A DNA stretch of 64,000 nucleotides from Heliocidaris erythrogramma (Eukaryota; Echinodermata; Echinoidea; Camarodonta; Echinometridae). Below the pieces are notes generated by a model. It had not been told where the DNA came from and did not search any database. It saw only the letters and a list, made by a program, of their open reading frames with translations. Shown here one piece after another: positions 21,568-35,300 of this stretch. The first letter of the stretch is position 1. Every line of letters begins with the position of its first letter. The translations under genes and the position numbers were made by a program. The DNA lies in contig CM046853.1 of assembly GCA_025617745.1 (NCBI GenBank), positions 8,944,974 to 9,008,973 of the forward strand, in the 5' to 3' direction.

Positions 21568-21795
21568 AATAATGTTAGGGCTAGGTTTAGGGTTAGGCTT
21601 AGGGTTAGGTTTAGGTTGAGGGTTAGGTTTAGGTTTAGGGTTAGGTTTAAGTTTAGGTTTAGGTTTAGCGTTAGGTTTAGGTTTACGGTTAGGTTTAGGG
21701 TTAGGGTTAGGGTTAGGTTTAGGGTTAGGGTTAGGTTTAGGATTAGGTTTAGGATTAGGTTTAGGGATAGGATTAGGTATAGTGTTTGGTCCAGG
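21568..21795. repeat. Degenerate telomere-like array
   Basis: About 230 bp of mixed GGTTAG, GGGTTAG and GGTTTAG units. TTAGGG is the usual animal telomere repeat; the mixed unit lengths and internal position point to an interstitial telomeric-type sequence. Confidence 0.85.
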
Positions 21796-21935
21796 GTTAA
21801 AATTTAAAGGTTTGGTTAGTGTCAAAAATTGACATGGGAGCTTGTGTCGTACAACTGAAACAATATTGCTTACAATCGGATTCGGGAACTTGTTGAATAT
21901 TCTGCTCAATATTTTCACAACTGTTGTCTCAGATG

Positions 21936-22200
21936 ACAAAGATGATGATGATGCTGATGATGGTGATGATGATGGGATGCTGATGACGATGGTGATGCTG
22001 ATGATGAAGATGCTACTGATAGTGATAATGGTGATGGTGATGGTGATGGTGATGGTGATGATGCTAATGATGGTGATGATGATGGTGATGATGCTAATGA
22101 TGATGGTGATGATGCTAATGATTGTGATGATGATGCTAATGATTGTGATGATGATGGTGATGGTGATGATTATGATGATAGCGATGATTAAATTTATGAG
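21936..22200. repeat. (GAT)n / GATGGT microsatellite
   Basis: Long GAT-rich trinucleotide array with GATGCTAAT variants, directly after the telomere-like array. Open frames through it are artefacts of the repeat. Confidence 0.9.
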
Positions 22201-22269
22201 TATGATTAAGATGATTTTAATGATAGTATTGATGAATATTATGGGTGACAACGTGACCGAACAGAGTCT

Positions 22270-23129
22270 ATAGTCATTCTACATACTGTCATGATGGTGA
22301 TGACTGATCACTTGATGTTTTGCCCTTCATGGTGACAAGGGTAATATAATGACATTTATATTTCCTAGAGTTGGGTGCTAGTTACTAACTATCACAGTAG
22401 ACTCAGGATTGGAAAATTATTAGCTCAAGTTCACTGGAGTCGTGACGGAGGGAACAGGGGTATCTCGTTTTGGTTTTGTTCTACTGCTCCTCTTCATTTC
22501 TTAATTCTTCCCTCGCATATTCCTTTCTTTCATTCATAGTCTTCACTTTACTCCCTAACCCTCGTCTTATTTGGTTTGTTTTTGATATAATTTATATGCT
22601 TGTTTGATTTACCTGAACCACATAGACCCTTCTTTAGGTCAAAGTATACATACCAGACGATCATAAAAAGAGTTGAAAAAGAAGCAGACATGTGAGATAA
22701 ACAACGAGAGAAAATAAAATTGGATAATGTACTAATTTGATGAGACCCTTCAAAAGTTCAAGAAATGTTTACTTACTGTTTCAATTGAAGTTCCGTTGGA
22801 AAGTTGTAAAAGGACAAATCATCTTTTAAAAATTATTTCTCAGAAATTCCCACCTTTGTTTAAAGCAGGATCGTGGTAATTATGATTAAGGCGTATGCCA
22901 TAGTTCGATTTTTTTTCTATGAGTGACACGTAAGTTGCGTAAAACTTTTTCTTTTCTTTTCTTTTCTGTGTTTATCTGCATTATTTCCTTTATTTTGATA
23001 TCTTTTTTTTTCGATACTGTCATGATCAAATCCTATTCTCTGACAATTCCGCTCTTTATTTCACACCTTACAATCTTGATTGTGAAACAGACAATACATT
23101 ATCGTTGTCATTCATGTCCCTTCTTCCTA

Positions 23130-23160
<31 letters not shown>

Positions 23161-25140
23161 TTATTTCTTTTACTCTTAATGTTTATTTATATGTATATGA
23201 AGATTTGCGTGTATTTCTTTTGTTATTTTCCATGTGATATTCCTCATGTGTTATACTTTGTATTTTGCTGAAGAACAGCCATTGGCTGAAGCAATGAAAT
23301 GAAAATGAAATGAAATGAAATGAAATATTTCTCATCTACAGTATTTTTTTCTTCTCCAATCTACTCTTCTATCTCCCCTTTCCGTCTATAATATATCCAA
23401 TAATTTGTCTACCAGTCAGTCGTAGTTACGTGGCAGCTGCAATGGCGGGAATATGAAGCCCCATCCCCTTCTAATCTCCACTTCAATTTGTAATCTTCAC
23501 CATGAACCTGTCAGAATAAAATTCTCGTCATAGGTTGCATTTTAGATTCAGATATATATCACAAATAAATCCCCTGGAATTTAGACAATCTCATCATATC
23601 ACCTTCGTTCACATTTCTAGTATATGATGCTCTCCATATTATCCATCGAGTACCGACAGGATGTGTTCACATTCAGAGCTTAAATTTGGGTCAGCTCAAC
23701 TTGCTGTATGATTTATGCCTCCTAATGATATGTCAGGAAAGCCTTATGCAAAACTGACTTGTATGACTGACGGCTTATTTAACTTGCCCTACCATACGTA
23801 ATACATTTTTTTTTAATGCTCACAGAGCAGCTTTCATGATAAAAACTACATGTTTTCAACTCCTCCCAAATCAAGTTGCAAATTACGAATATACATATGG
23901 ACTAATGATTACTTCACATTGTGAAATATGTCCTCATATTTAAGAAATATGAAGTATGATGTGTAATATTCCGATCAGTGTAAACGCGATCTATAATCTG
24001 CACTGCTGCCTGATGACATACTTTCGTCAGAGCACAAAGTTTGCGCGTTTCACATACTTGCTTGGACGGGATCGGTGGAGCGAAGAGCGAACGGGCCTCG
24101 ACAAAAATAATTGTCATTCATATCGTTCTTGTCATTCATGACATAAGCGCTGCAAATTGCTTATCACTGCTTTATTTCCTCCATAGGACTATATGAAAGA
24201 TGGATGACTTGCCATATACATGTACATGTACATAATGTTCTACAGCTTCATATTTAGGTATGATATATCTACTCTAAAGACTCTTATATTATCAATATTG
24301 AATATATAATAATGATATTATCATGACATACGAAGCGTTATTTAATATCATCAGTATTTCTTATCGTTACTATGTTGCCCTTTCAAACAGAGTATATCAA
24401 GTAGTCCTTTTCGTTTATTTGATTCATAGTTACTGTGTAATGCGTCTTTAATAGTACTCACCCCTCATAGAGCTCACACGTCTCCAGATTTAAAAAAAAC
24501 AACAACAAACAAACAATGAAATAGGCATGGTCCACTAAAGATAGCCAAGATGAGATTTATCGCTTTTCAGTGAGAGTCAGTAATGCATTTTTCTGTGTTT
24601 TTTCCAATAAATTTTGGCCTGGGGAATTAGATGTATTATATTTGATTATTTATATCGGGGTAAAGACCGTAGATACCTGCAGGCCTATAATATGAGTGAC
24701 CCCTTTATAAGATATTGTCCGCATATTTTCCTTTACTCTCCGTCACTTTCCCTGTCACAATATATAGAACTTACAAAATGCTTCATCAATCTTCACAACT
24801 TAGACAATATTAGCTTTGCTGAAAATGGAAACAGTAAAAGAAAAATAGCACGTTCAGAAGCATGGAAACCATGGCAACGCTCTTAAGCATATCTATAATA
24901 CACCCACTTGCGATTGCCTGGTTTAATTATAACAATGACGATGTTATGCAACCAGCATGGAGTTTATGACGAGGGTGCGTGCGTCAATTGGTAAGCTTGA
25001 CGTGATGCAGGCCAACATGAATATGGACTCATGTCCTTTCCCCACTCTCTTGTTTTTCTGTAATCACTGTTACAACGTTAAATCATCATCGAGTTTCACT
25101 ACGATGAAGATGGACAAAAAAAATTGTTGGATACGTCATG
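22270..25140. other. Intergenic sequence between ATG7 and VGLL4
   Basis: No exon recognised. It holds a (TC)n run at 23131-23155 and, at 23280-23326, a hairpin-like CAGCCATTGGCTGAAG followed by (TGAAA)n, which resembles the 3' tail of a non-LTR retroelement or SINE. Confidence 0.5.
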
Positions 25141-25143
25141 TTT

Positions 25144-25795
25144 CTACCCAAGTGTCATCATCATTCTCACCATCAACATCATCATCATCATTGCCACCAC
25201 TACCACCATCGCCATTACCATAATCATCATTCTATCAAAATCATCATCATCACCATCTTTATAACCATTCCCATCATCATCATCATCGTCATCATGACGA
25301 TCATCATTGTCATCTTTATTAACACAGCCACCATCATTGCCACAAGAGATTACAATCATCATCATGCATCATCTCTTTTTTCATCATCACAATCACCATA
25401 ACCATGAATACTATAACCATCATCACCATCACCATCACCATCACCATCAGCATCACCACTATCCTCATCATCTTCTTCACCATCATCATCCTTATATTAT
25501 AAAAAATATATTTTGTTTTAGACACCACATCATCATCATGCATCATCTTCTTCTTTTTCATCATCACAATCACCACTATCCTCATCTTCTTCACCATCAT
25601 CCTTATTATTATCAGATATATATTTTGTTTAAGACACCACATCATCATCATGATGCATCATCATCTTCTTCTTTTTCATCATCACAATCACCATAACCAT
25701 GCTTACTGTAACCATCATCACCATCAACATCACAACTATCCTCATCATCTTCTTCACCATCATCCTTATTATCAAAAATATATTTTAAGACATGT
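25144..25795. repeat. CAT/CAC array with higher-order units
   Basis: Trinucleotide array in which a longer module recurs three times: CATGCATCATCTT-type opening, TTTTTCATCATCACAATCACCA, then TATCCTCAT..TTCTTCACCATCAT and TATATTTTGTTT/TTTTAAGACA. Modules begin near 25350, 25530 and 25645. Confidence 0.85.
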
Positions 25796-25859
25796 CACAA
25801 CCACCTTCATCAAAAAGGACATTTTAATCTTGAAAGATTAAACCATTATAACCATAGCC

Positions 25860-26825
25860 AAGTATGAAGAAATCTTTAACTATAATCCTCTTCCTCCTCG
25901 TCCCAAATACTTCCTTTTCTATTATTTTTATCACAGCATCAAATTACTCTACATCTAGCCTAGAATCTTGTAATCTCTCATTGTCATTTTGTCATGATTT
26001 TACAATAATGTTCAACTCATTGTCACAATACCCTACAACAATTCTCACTTCATTCAATGACAAAATCAAAACATCCAGAATAGATTTTGATATAAAATGT
26101 CCATATTTTATTTCATAATAATGACTGGCTACACTTGTAAGTTTTCCTGTCATAATTATTTCAACATGATACAATACACGATATCTCCACACATAAACAA
26201 AATGTTACACATTACACAATTTCAAGATACCTCCAACATTTCTGACTCCTTAATGTCCACTACTTGGACATGTATTGGAACCACAGTTGACCATTTACAT
26301 ACCATACATTACAACATCTCTCAACATCAATAACACAAATTCTATTTCTTCGCAATAACAAAGACAAGCAACTCCACAATAAGATCCAATTCTTCTCATA
26401 TAATTCAGTTTATATTGTACAATATTTACAAATATTCCATAAGGTTTACTTGTCCTGACATGTTATATACATATTTTAGATATATGATGACAACAAGCAT
26501 GTATTTATCTTCCATTGATTGAATTATACAAGGTACAAGAAGTTGGGAATGGCAAAGAACCAACTTTATCTTTATTGCTGCAAAATACATTTTGTGTATA
26601 TATTTCACATATAATGTATACAAAAGCCTACACATAGCAAAGGGATAGAGCACATGTATAACAGCAATGTTTTAATTGAAATTTCAAGTAAGATACTCAA
26701 ACACAGAGGGTATAGGGCTCTAAGATTGTAAATTGTAATAAATATCCAATGGTCACATATGTCCTCTCCAAGGAAATTTACAGATGTTTAAGGGGCAAGG
26801 AAAATTTGACTTTGTTCTCAATGAC
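25860..26825. other. AT-rich intergenic or distal VGLL4 3' UTR
   Basis: No genes seen. Additional minus-strand AATAAA words near 26571 and 26106 could extend the VGLL4 3' UTR. Confidence 0.35.
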
Positions 26826-26831
26826 TTTATT
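26826..26831 (-). promoter_or_regulatory. Candidate VGLL4 poly(A) signal
   Basis: TTTATT on the plus strand, so AATAAA on the minus strand (context AAAATAAAGTC). It would give a 3' UTR of about 2.2 kb. Confidence 0.35.
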
Positions 26832-27267
26832 TTGTGCAAGAATGATTGATTCAATTTCACATAGTAAAAACCTCGTGGGACACATGAACAAGCTTTGCTA
26901 GAATCTACAAAGAAATTCACAATATAATTCCATGCCAAAAATGGTGCTCATGTAACCGCTTTCCCATCATTTACTCGAATGCCCGATATGCAAATGGATG
27001 GCTTCCTAACTTAAATAGCAGAAAATTACAATCATTTGTGAAAAATTCACACCCTAGTAACAAGATAAATTCATTTCATATTTTATGATCATCAACCCCC
27101 CGTAAAATATTGTGCAACACCTTAATATATTCTTGCAGCTTTCTGGTTCAAAAATTCATTCATTTATATTGTAATATGAAGGAGCTTTGGTGTTATCATA
27201 AATGCTCCAGTTGGTACAGACAGCACTCATAAGGGTATTATGTGTACTAGAAACAAATCATGTCATC

Positions 27268-27318
<51 letters not shown>

Positions 27319-27326
27319 GAGGGAGG

Positions 27327-27379
<53 letters not shown>

Positions 27380-28992
27380 CCACCCACGGTGTTATATACA
27401 TGTATGTCATACAACTTTTATGAACCAGTACAACTCAAGAAATATACTTTCTAATAGTTAGAAGTCATTTTGATTTCACCATTGTTTTCTCCCTATTTAT
27501 CTTTAATACAGGTACCCCCACACAGTCTCTGTCCAATCTGACCTCCTATTGTCTTGACTTTCACGTTACTATGGAGCTCCATGGGGGGCATTTATTTCCA
27601 ATTATTTGTAACATTCAAATCAGATTCATAGCTCTGTGTATCTCAACTGGAACACAAAAGCATCTACTTCCCCTGGCTACCTGCCAAATTTCCACAGCCA
27701 CACACCTGCTCCCCTGTCTGTCCCTCTCTCTCTCTCTCTATTTCTCTTTCTCTCATTCTCTTTCAATTTCTATTTGTCTCTCCATCTCATTCTTGCTATA
27801 ATCTCCTTCTCTCTCTTTCACTCACTCCCTGCGTCTCCGTCACTCTGTTCCCTTTTCCATCTCCTATCTACCCTTCGTAGAGCTCATTAACACAAAATGC
27901 TGTTTAATGTACTGTGTTGCCCTTCAGTACATCTAAAGAGGTGCCTGTTTCTCCATCAAATTAGCCATGAGGGGAAGGCCCAACATGGGGAGAGGGGAAG
28001 GCCCAACATGGGGAGGGAGGAATGAAGCCCTTTGTCTAAATTCATTTCAGTATCCATAATTTATCTACATCCACATGTACAAGAATGACAATAACTTTCT
28101 CCGACTGGAAGAATTCTATCATTACATAGCAGACGACTCAAAAAGAATATTATGAACAGACAATATATAATACATTGTACAACTAAGGGTATTACTTGAA
28201 ACATAATAGCACAGCATATTTCAGTCATCAGTCTTCTTGATATAATTTTTTTCCAGATACAACTCTTGGTTAAGACTGACGAAACCTGTCAATTGCTACA
28301 GTGAATATCTGCTCAACTATTTGTCTGATCACTCACCCATTCGAGCAAATGCTTTCAAATAGACTGCTCACTTACTGGCCTAGTTGCAGTGACCAAACTT
28401 ACTTTGTTATGAGTTAACTCTAATTAATTGATATGCTAGGTATTAAAATAGCACGTCAATTGCCATCAACACTGGACATATTTGATTGTTTTCAGCCATC
28501 ATATGGGAAATGGTATATTTTCCCTCATCAATAATTTTATATTACTTAGTAAATTTGTATCCATAATTTGGATGCCTCCAATCTACCCCAATCTCCAATA
28601 TTCATAGAGCAAACTGATTTACCAAATACTTACATTTCTAGGACCACTCTTTCATCATGTTGCTATGCAATAAACTCGACTACACTGTCTCTTGTTCTCA
28701 AAGTCTATCTGATAACTGGTGCATGTAATATGCTGATTCCTCAATAGCAAGAATTTCTGGCAAAATGTAACATGAATGATGAGAGACTCAATGGGTTAGA
28801 AAGTCTGTAGCTCAGATAACTGTATTGTTTGTAGTATATGACATGAAGACAGGTATTTGGTGTGCACACTTGTGATCCAAGGGCCTTGTAACATTACAGC
28901 ACTTTGTCCATCTCTACACTGATGATTGTCTTTGAGTATGAACTCACATCTTTAACAATGACTAAAACATTCCCTGATGATCTTTCCATGGT
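26832..28992 (-). other. VGLL4: Probable VGLL4 3' UTR
   Basis: No coding signal between the VGLL4 stop and the candidate poly(A) signal. It contains (GA)n at 27271-27376, (TC)n at 27725-27870 and a 23-bp direct repeat of AGGGGAAGGCCCAACATGGG words at 27970-28016. The extent is inferred. Confidence 0.4.
27271..27376. repeat. (GA)n microsatellite
   Basis: About 105 bp of GA dinucleotides with a GGGAGGGG interruption. It gives spurious Arg/Glu-rich frames. Confidence 0.95.
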
Positions 28993-29312
28993 TCATGATG
29001 CAACTGAAGCTTGCTGCTGCTGAAGAACAGGTGACGACGCCAGGGCTAAGGACGGGGAAACTGAAGGAGATGTCCTGTCTGATGCTGGCTCAATGACATC
29101 CTTGATCTGGGACCACTTGTCACCAAGTGCCTTGGCAAAGTGGTCATCGACAGACCCTGTGATGTTGATTTCTTTGGGTGATGAGGATTGTCTGAGGGTG
29201 GGGGAGGTGGCTACAGGTGGACTGGTAGCTGTGGGAGGGGGACTCGAGTAGGTCTCCCGGTAGTTTTGGCCCAAGCTTCTCCTGAAGTGCTCTTCAATGT
29301 CGGGATCTATAT
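28993..29312 (-). CDS. VGLL4: VGLL4 last coding exon (both Tondu motifs)
   Basis: Residues 205-310. Acceptor TTTCACAG precedes ATATAGATCCC on the minus strand; the Asp codon is split. Holds IEEHFRRSLGQNY and ITGSVDDHFAKALGDKWSQIK, then a Ser/Pro-rich tail with four Gln. The stop is TGA at 28995-28993. Confidence 0.97.
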
Positions 29313-32300
29313 CTGTGAAATAATCATGGAAATGGTAGGCTTTTATTAGATACGCATGTCATACATTATTCTTTCAGCTAGAAAATCAAAGATTTATTTG
29401 GAGATTCTCTATGTCTACTAAAATATGAATATGGACCATATGTCCACAAATAGCAGACAGTAAAACTACCATTAATCTTTTCACAGTTATAGTTTGAGTA
29501 GAGATCCATTATCTCCTTCTTAGTATCAAATTTGTTTATCTACAATGAATTTCAATAACAATCATGCAAATATTGCTTGATTTGTTATCATAGTTTAAAG
29601 TATGATGGATTTTTGCACACCAATAATTAATGACTGCTGTATGAATACATATAAATTTGTTTCAGATGGATCTGATAGGTCTATTGTGTTTATTGCTATT
29701 TGCAGATTACATCATCTCACACCAAGAGTTAAGAATCTACAGACAAGTTCTTTATTCACCTGCATTCTGTGGTTGTGTAGGTAGATGATTAGGAGGCATC
29801 CTTGAAGACCATCTCTCTGCGCTACTAGCCCTTCCGTTGAGGTACGGGACTGGACCCATTCCTGCCCCAGCCCCTGGACCCATGGCTACCGGTCCTCCAT
29901 CGGTCCTGTTGGGCTCTCTCAGGAGTGGTGCAGGGGCGCAGGTTATGACTGATGGGCGTAGAAGCTGCTGTGGCATGTTCCTGTGTCTGTGAGAGGGGTG
30001 TGGTGGAGGGGGGATGGTTGAGGGTCTCTTCAGCAGGGTGTCTTGTGATATGAGACTGGAGCTGCTTGGAATAGGAAGGTCTGGGTTGATTTCAGGGATC
30101 CCAACCATCTCACTGGTGATTAATCTACAAACAGAAAGAAATAAAATCTTTTAATATCATAAATGATCATGAGGATCCATCTGGGGTTCAAAGAGAAGTT
30201 GTCTGAATTATCACTCAGATGAAATAAAAGTTACCAGGGTAGTGAATTTCTGAAAACTGCATATTTTTCTGCTGAAATATATCAAAGTTGACTGGTACTG
30301 TCAGTAGCAATAATACCAAACATTTATCATGGTAAGTATTGAAATAATGTTATCCACCCAACACACACTTAAAAGATATATGTAGTTACTGTACACATTG
30401 AAGGCACAACTGTATTTTTCATTTATTTTTTTGATTGATTTACTTTTTTTTTTTTGGGGGGGGGGATAATAATGAAACTTATGGGGTGTTGCAAGAAAGT
30501 TGCGATTGATTGCAAGTTGCAACTGATCGGTACTGACCAATCAAAATCATTGTTGCAAGCGCATCTTCTTGAATGGGCAGACCCTGAACCATTCAGAATG
30601 GTTGTTCTATTTTGCTTTACAATTTGCAATTGATTGAAACTTTCTTGCAACACCCCATAAGAGCCCAATAATTATATTTCATGTGGAACTATTCAAATTG
30701 TGTTCTATCAAATAAAATGCAATGTAGAACAAAAAATTTCTTCAGTTTGGTACTTAAATACCTTACAAACTACTTGTAGAGTCTGGAGACCATATCATAT
30801 CAATCAACTAGATCTAGCATAAGTTCATGCTGTGAAATACATGTAAGTAGTCCACAGTATTTTAATGATTGTGTGTGGGAGTGGTTCTTGTTGTATCAGG
30901 TCAATTTTACCTGAAAGGACATTCCATTAACAAAAGACCTCAAGTAAAAGAATGCCATACATTTGAGATATTAAGAATCAGTCAACTGTCAATAGTCAAG
31001 CTTTGGCCCCATTGTTGACCACCATGTTTAGACCCTTTGGAAGAAAAACTAGAAATATCACTGATTGAAGATGATGATTAATACCCCCACCCCGTGACAA
31101 CAGACTTTTGGTCAAAAACTGAGGAAGTAGTTCGATCTGCAAGATTTTTCCCTGATTTACTGCCATAGATATGCCGTTTCCATGGCAACGCAGCTTCCGA
31201 CGCATCCAAAAAATATGTCTTGCACATCTTTCCAACAAGACCAAAGTGTGTATCAAATTTCTTGACTTTTGGTCGAAAACTGAGGAAGTAGTTCGATCTG
31301 CAAGATTTTTCTGATTTACTGCCATAGATATGCCGTTTCCATGGCAACGCAGCTTCCGACGTATCCAAAAAATATGTTGTACACATCTTCCCAGTAAGAC
31401 CAATGTGTGTACCAAATTTCATGACTTTCGGTCAAAAACTGAGGAAGTAGTTCGATCCGTAAGATTTGCAACCTACCGACCGACCGACCGACCGACCGCC
31501 CAACCGTTGACTGATTCCTACATACCCCCTTCAAACTTCGTTTGGCGGGGGTATAAAAACTACCATTTACAAATTTTTCCACCACCCTTTCACCACCAAT
31601 TTTTCTGTCTTTTTTTTCACTTTATAAGAGCAGGGACAGAGTATAGAAGATCCGCAAATACATGTACATTCCAACTCTGAAAGATCAATGTAATTGAACA
31701 GCAGAGATAACTCGTCATTTCAAAAGCAAATTCACATGCAAAAGATTGTACTATGATAGACAGCAGCTTATGCAAAACAGGTACCTCAGGCTCATGCTCA
31801 CAGAAAACCAATCCAATCAATTTCATGCAGTTGTATTATGCATTCAAACATTTTGTAACAACTTATAAATCGTTTTGGTCTATAACTCTATACTGAATTT
31901 ATGATAAGTGAATGTTGATCAAATTTCTGTTTACATGTACATGGTAATATAACAAATGCTTCTTTCACATTCCGAAATGTAGCAATTTGCATCACAAAAA
32001 CTTGTGTGAATGGACCCATAGAAGCAGACACTATCAACTCACATATGTCAGGAATGTGGTTTATCCATGGCACTGAGCAAACAAAATTTCAACCATTTGA
32101 TTCTTATCTATTCTGAGGGTCAGAGTGTAGGATCCCAACACACAAAAAAAAAAAGAATTAAAATCCAAACGAGCTTACCGTTTTACACGTAGACACAATT
32201 TCTACCTCTAGCACGGTGATCATATACATTATGGAAGTGTTTTATAGTAAAATATTATTTCACACCATCACAACACAATACCAATTACTTGGGTTGCTTA

Positions 32301-35300
32301 GGGAATGCCATGCATAAATAAATATTGAAAAAATCTCATATCTCATATAGGCCCATGTACAGAAATGTTCAATGTTTCGAATCTGTTGGGATATTCCATA
32401 TACCTTCAGATTTGTAAAGAGTGAGAGAATCTCATCAACGGCTGGAGGAACTTATTGTTGTTGTATTGTTTTTGGTTTTTTTTTTTGGGGGGGGGGTGGA
32501 TGAGGGAGAATATCTGTCTGAAAAAAAGATAATTTCCTGTCATGATGAGATTAGCAGAGCAAAGCAAAGCAAGACACTCACGTTTGCGTGCTGGCGCACC
32601 TTGTTGATGTTGTTGCTGTACTTGTAGCCTTATGATTGTGATCACCGTCGCATTTCATGACGAGTGGACCTTCCCGTCTCTCTACACTCCGTCGTTGTCG
32701 GTTGATGCGTGACGGTAGCTCTTTTGGCGATTCTGAGCGTCCACCAATGGCATAACCCATGTCACCTGCACACAACAGAAAGAGACAAATGAGTACTGAT
32801 AAGAAGATGTCCATGATGACGGAATCACAGAGCATGACTAGGATTTTGGAACAATTCTTCTATATATATATACTTTCCAACTATTAAAAGTAAACTAAGG
32901 CCTAGCAGGCTTATAATAATAATAATAATAGTGGCTTCTTATTAAGCGCTCAGGTCCATCACAAGTGACGCTCATGGCGCTGTACAGAGTAGTAAACACA
33001 TAATTATATATTTATATATAAACTACAACATTGAATTTTAAGCTACAGTGTACATTGCATATATATATATATTCATCAGAGTATACACGTACATATAAAT
33101 CAACTAGTAGTCCAGAGTTAAAGTTTAAAACAGGTAGGTTTTCAACATTTTTTTAAATGAGTCAGAGGACGAAGCCAGACGGATATGCAGGGGAAGATTA
33201 TTCCAGAGAAAGGGGCCCGAGTGAGAAAAGCTGTGGTCACCCCAAGAGTGTCGAGATCTGGACACTTGAAGGAGGGAAGAGTCTGATGACCGAAGTCTGC
33301 GAGGTGGTTGATACGCATGAATCGAGTTCTGAAGGTAGAGTGGTGAGGAGCCTTTGACTGCGTGGTAGACCAGCAGCAGAACTTTGAAGGTGATTCGCTT
33401 TTCAACCGGCAGCCAGTGAAGAGATTGAAGAACAGGGGTTATGTGACAAACTTTCTTAGTGAGGGTAACTAGTCTGGCTGTGGAATTTTGGAGGCGTTGC
33501 AGTTTACTAATCTGTTTTTGAGAAAGGCTGAGAAAGAGCGAGTTGCAGAAATCAAGGCGGGAAGAGATGAGGGCATGGACTAGTTGTTCAGTTGAGTATA
33601 CCTTTAATTATTAATTCAATGTATGATACAAAAGCATATGAACAAAAAATAGAGTAACCCCAGTTTCTTTTCCAGAATTAATCATTAATAAAGAGAACTG
33701 AATTTATTGCTCCATTGTCATGAAAATATCCTGAAGATAACAGAATACGTGTGACTCATTGTTTTGTACACAATGGCTCTGTGTTAGACATCAAATACTT
33801 GACCTCAACATGACATCATCAAATGAAAGGTCAACCCGTCTATCCAGTCACCTACATGTATTCTTATGACCAGTTGACCCAATAGCTTTTTGAACAGGGA
33901 CTTTATCATATCTCCTCCTCCCTAAATGAACTTTCCATACTATTACAAACAGCCTACATGAATATCATGATAAAAATATTATTATATATTTGTTAGCTTT
34001 CAAAAAAAAAAGGAAAAGGAAAAAATACAGCTGGTCAATTAGGTTTTTTAATACTAAAATCAAGACACTGCTTCTTCAATACACATTTTTTTCATACTGA
34101 AATGTTCCCCTTACAGCCGCAATAGAATATCATGAAAAGCAGAAGAGATTTTATCATTTTACTGACTTAACAGGGCCTATATCCATGCTCCCCCAGGAAG
34201 CACAAAGAGAGCAAATTTCCCAAAATGATAAATCTTATGAATTATGACAATTAAATCTGATGTTTATAGTGTCGCCTGCGCAGTTCCTTCATTTCTTGAC
34301 AGCATTGGGCAACATTCTCCCTGAGATATAAAATGTCTCCTGTCTCTATCATTTTTTTTACAGACTTCTTTTTTTCATTTCTTTCCTCTCACTTTTTCCC
34401 ATTTTTGTGCGTGCAAGTGAGCACTCTGTAGGCAAAGCTAGCTAGCTAGCCACTTTCCCACGCTATCAACAGGCCTCAACTATGCAGACTATGTAGAGAA
34501 TGGAGCCTAGGGATTGAATTAATTTTCTTCTCTGCGACAGAACAGACAGGGGGACAGCCACTGACAAAACACTCAACCTTCTTTCCCTATTACAAGTTCA
34601 GTTGCAGTACATTTTGATAAATTTTCACAATTTTTTTCAATCTCGTACAATCTTGAAAAAATAATCTGAAGTTCGTAATTTACAATATGCTTTCTTGTGT
34701 TCCCAATGAAAATTATTGTAGCACACAATCAATATTACCATTCATTTTAATACCAATAGTAAAAGAAGCTGTCATCCTCAACTCAAGTATATGTAATTAA
34801 TTATAGACATAAATAGAAAATGAAAGCTCCAAACAAGATTGATTACAATTCCAAAGCCAAATAAGAAATTTACATACATTCAAAACAGGATATTATGACA
34901 TACATGTACATGCATACAATACTGTACTTACGGATGATCATAAATACATGTACATGTAGGTATGTAATGGAAATATGTATGAAAACTTCAAGTAGAAAGA
35001 AAGACAACTATAAAAAGGATCACATTATGCCTTATAAATAATATTAAACTAGGCATATGATATCCACAGTACATAAAAACAAACATTCTTTGCCCTTAAT
35101 TTTTTGTGCATTTTGGAATCTCTACTCTGACGTACCCTGCCCTAGTGTCAACATAATGACAATGGTCGCAGCATTTTGTTCACCTCTTCTATGTATTCTA
35201 TTTCTCTTTTGTTAGAAGGTTGGTATGTCTGGAATTCTTAATGACTTGTTATATTGATTCACAGACAATGAAATTGAACTTGTGTCCCTGAAAGAGCAAG

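Noticed and set aside
21568..21795. True chromosome end
   Set aside because: Units are mixed and degenerate, and unique sequence with a gene follows on both sides.
33142..33405. Minus-strand 87-codon frame
   Set aside because: Out of frame with the true LINE reverse-transcriptase fragment that covers the same bases.
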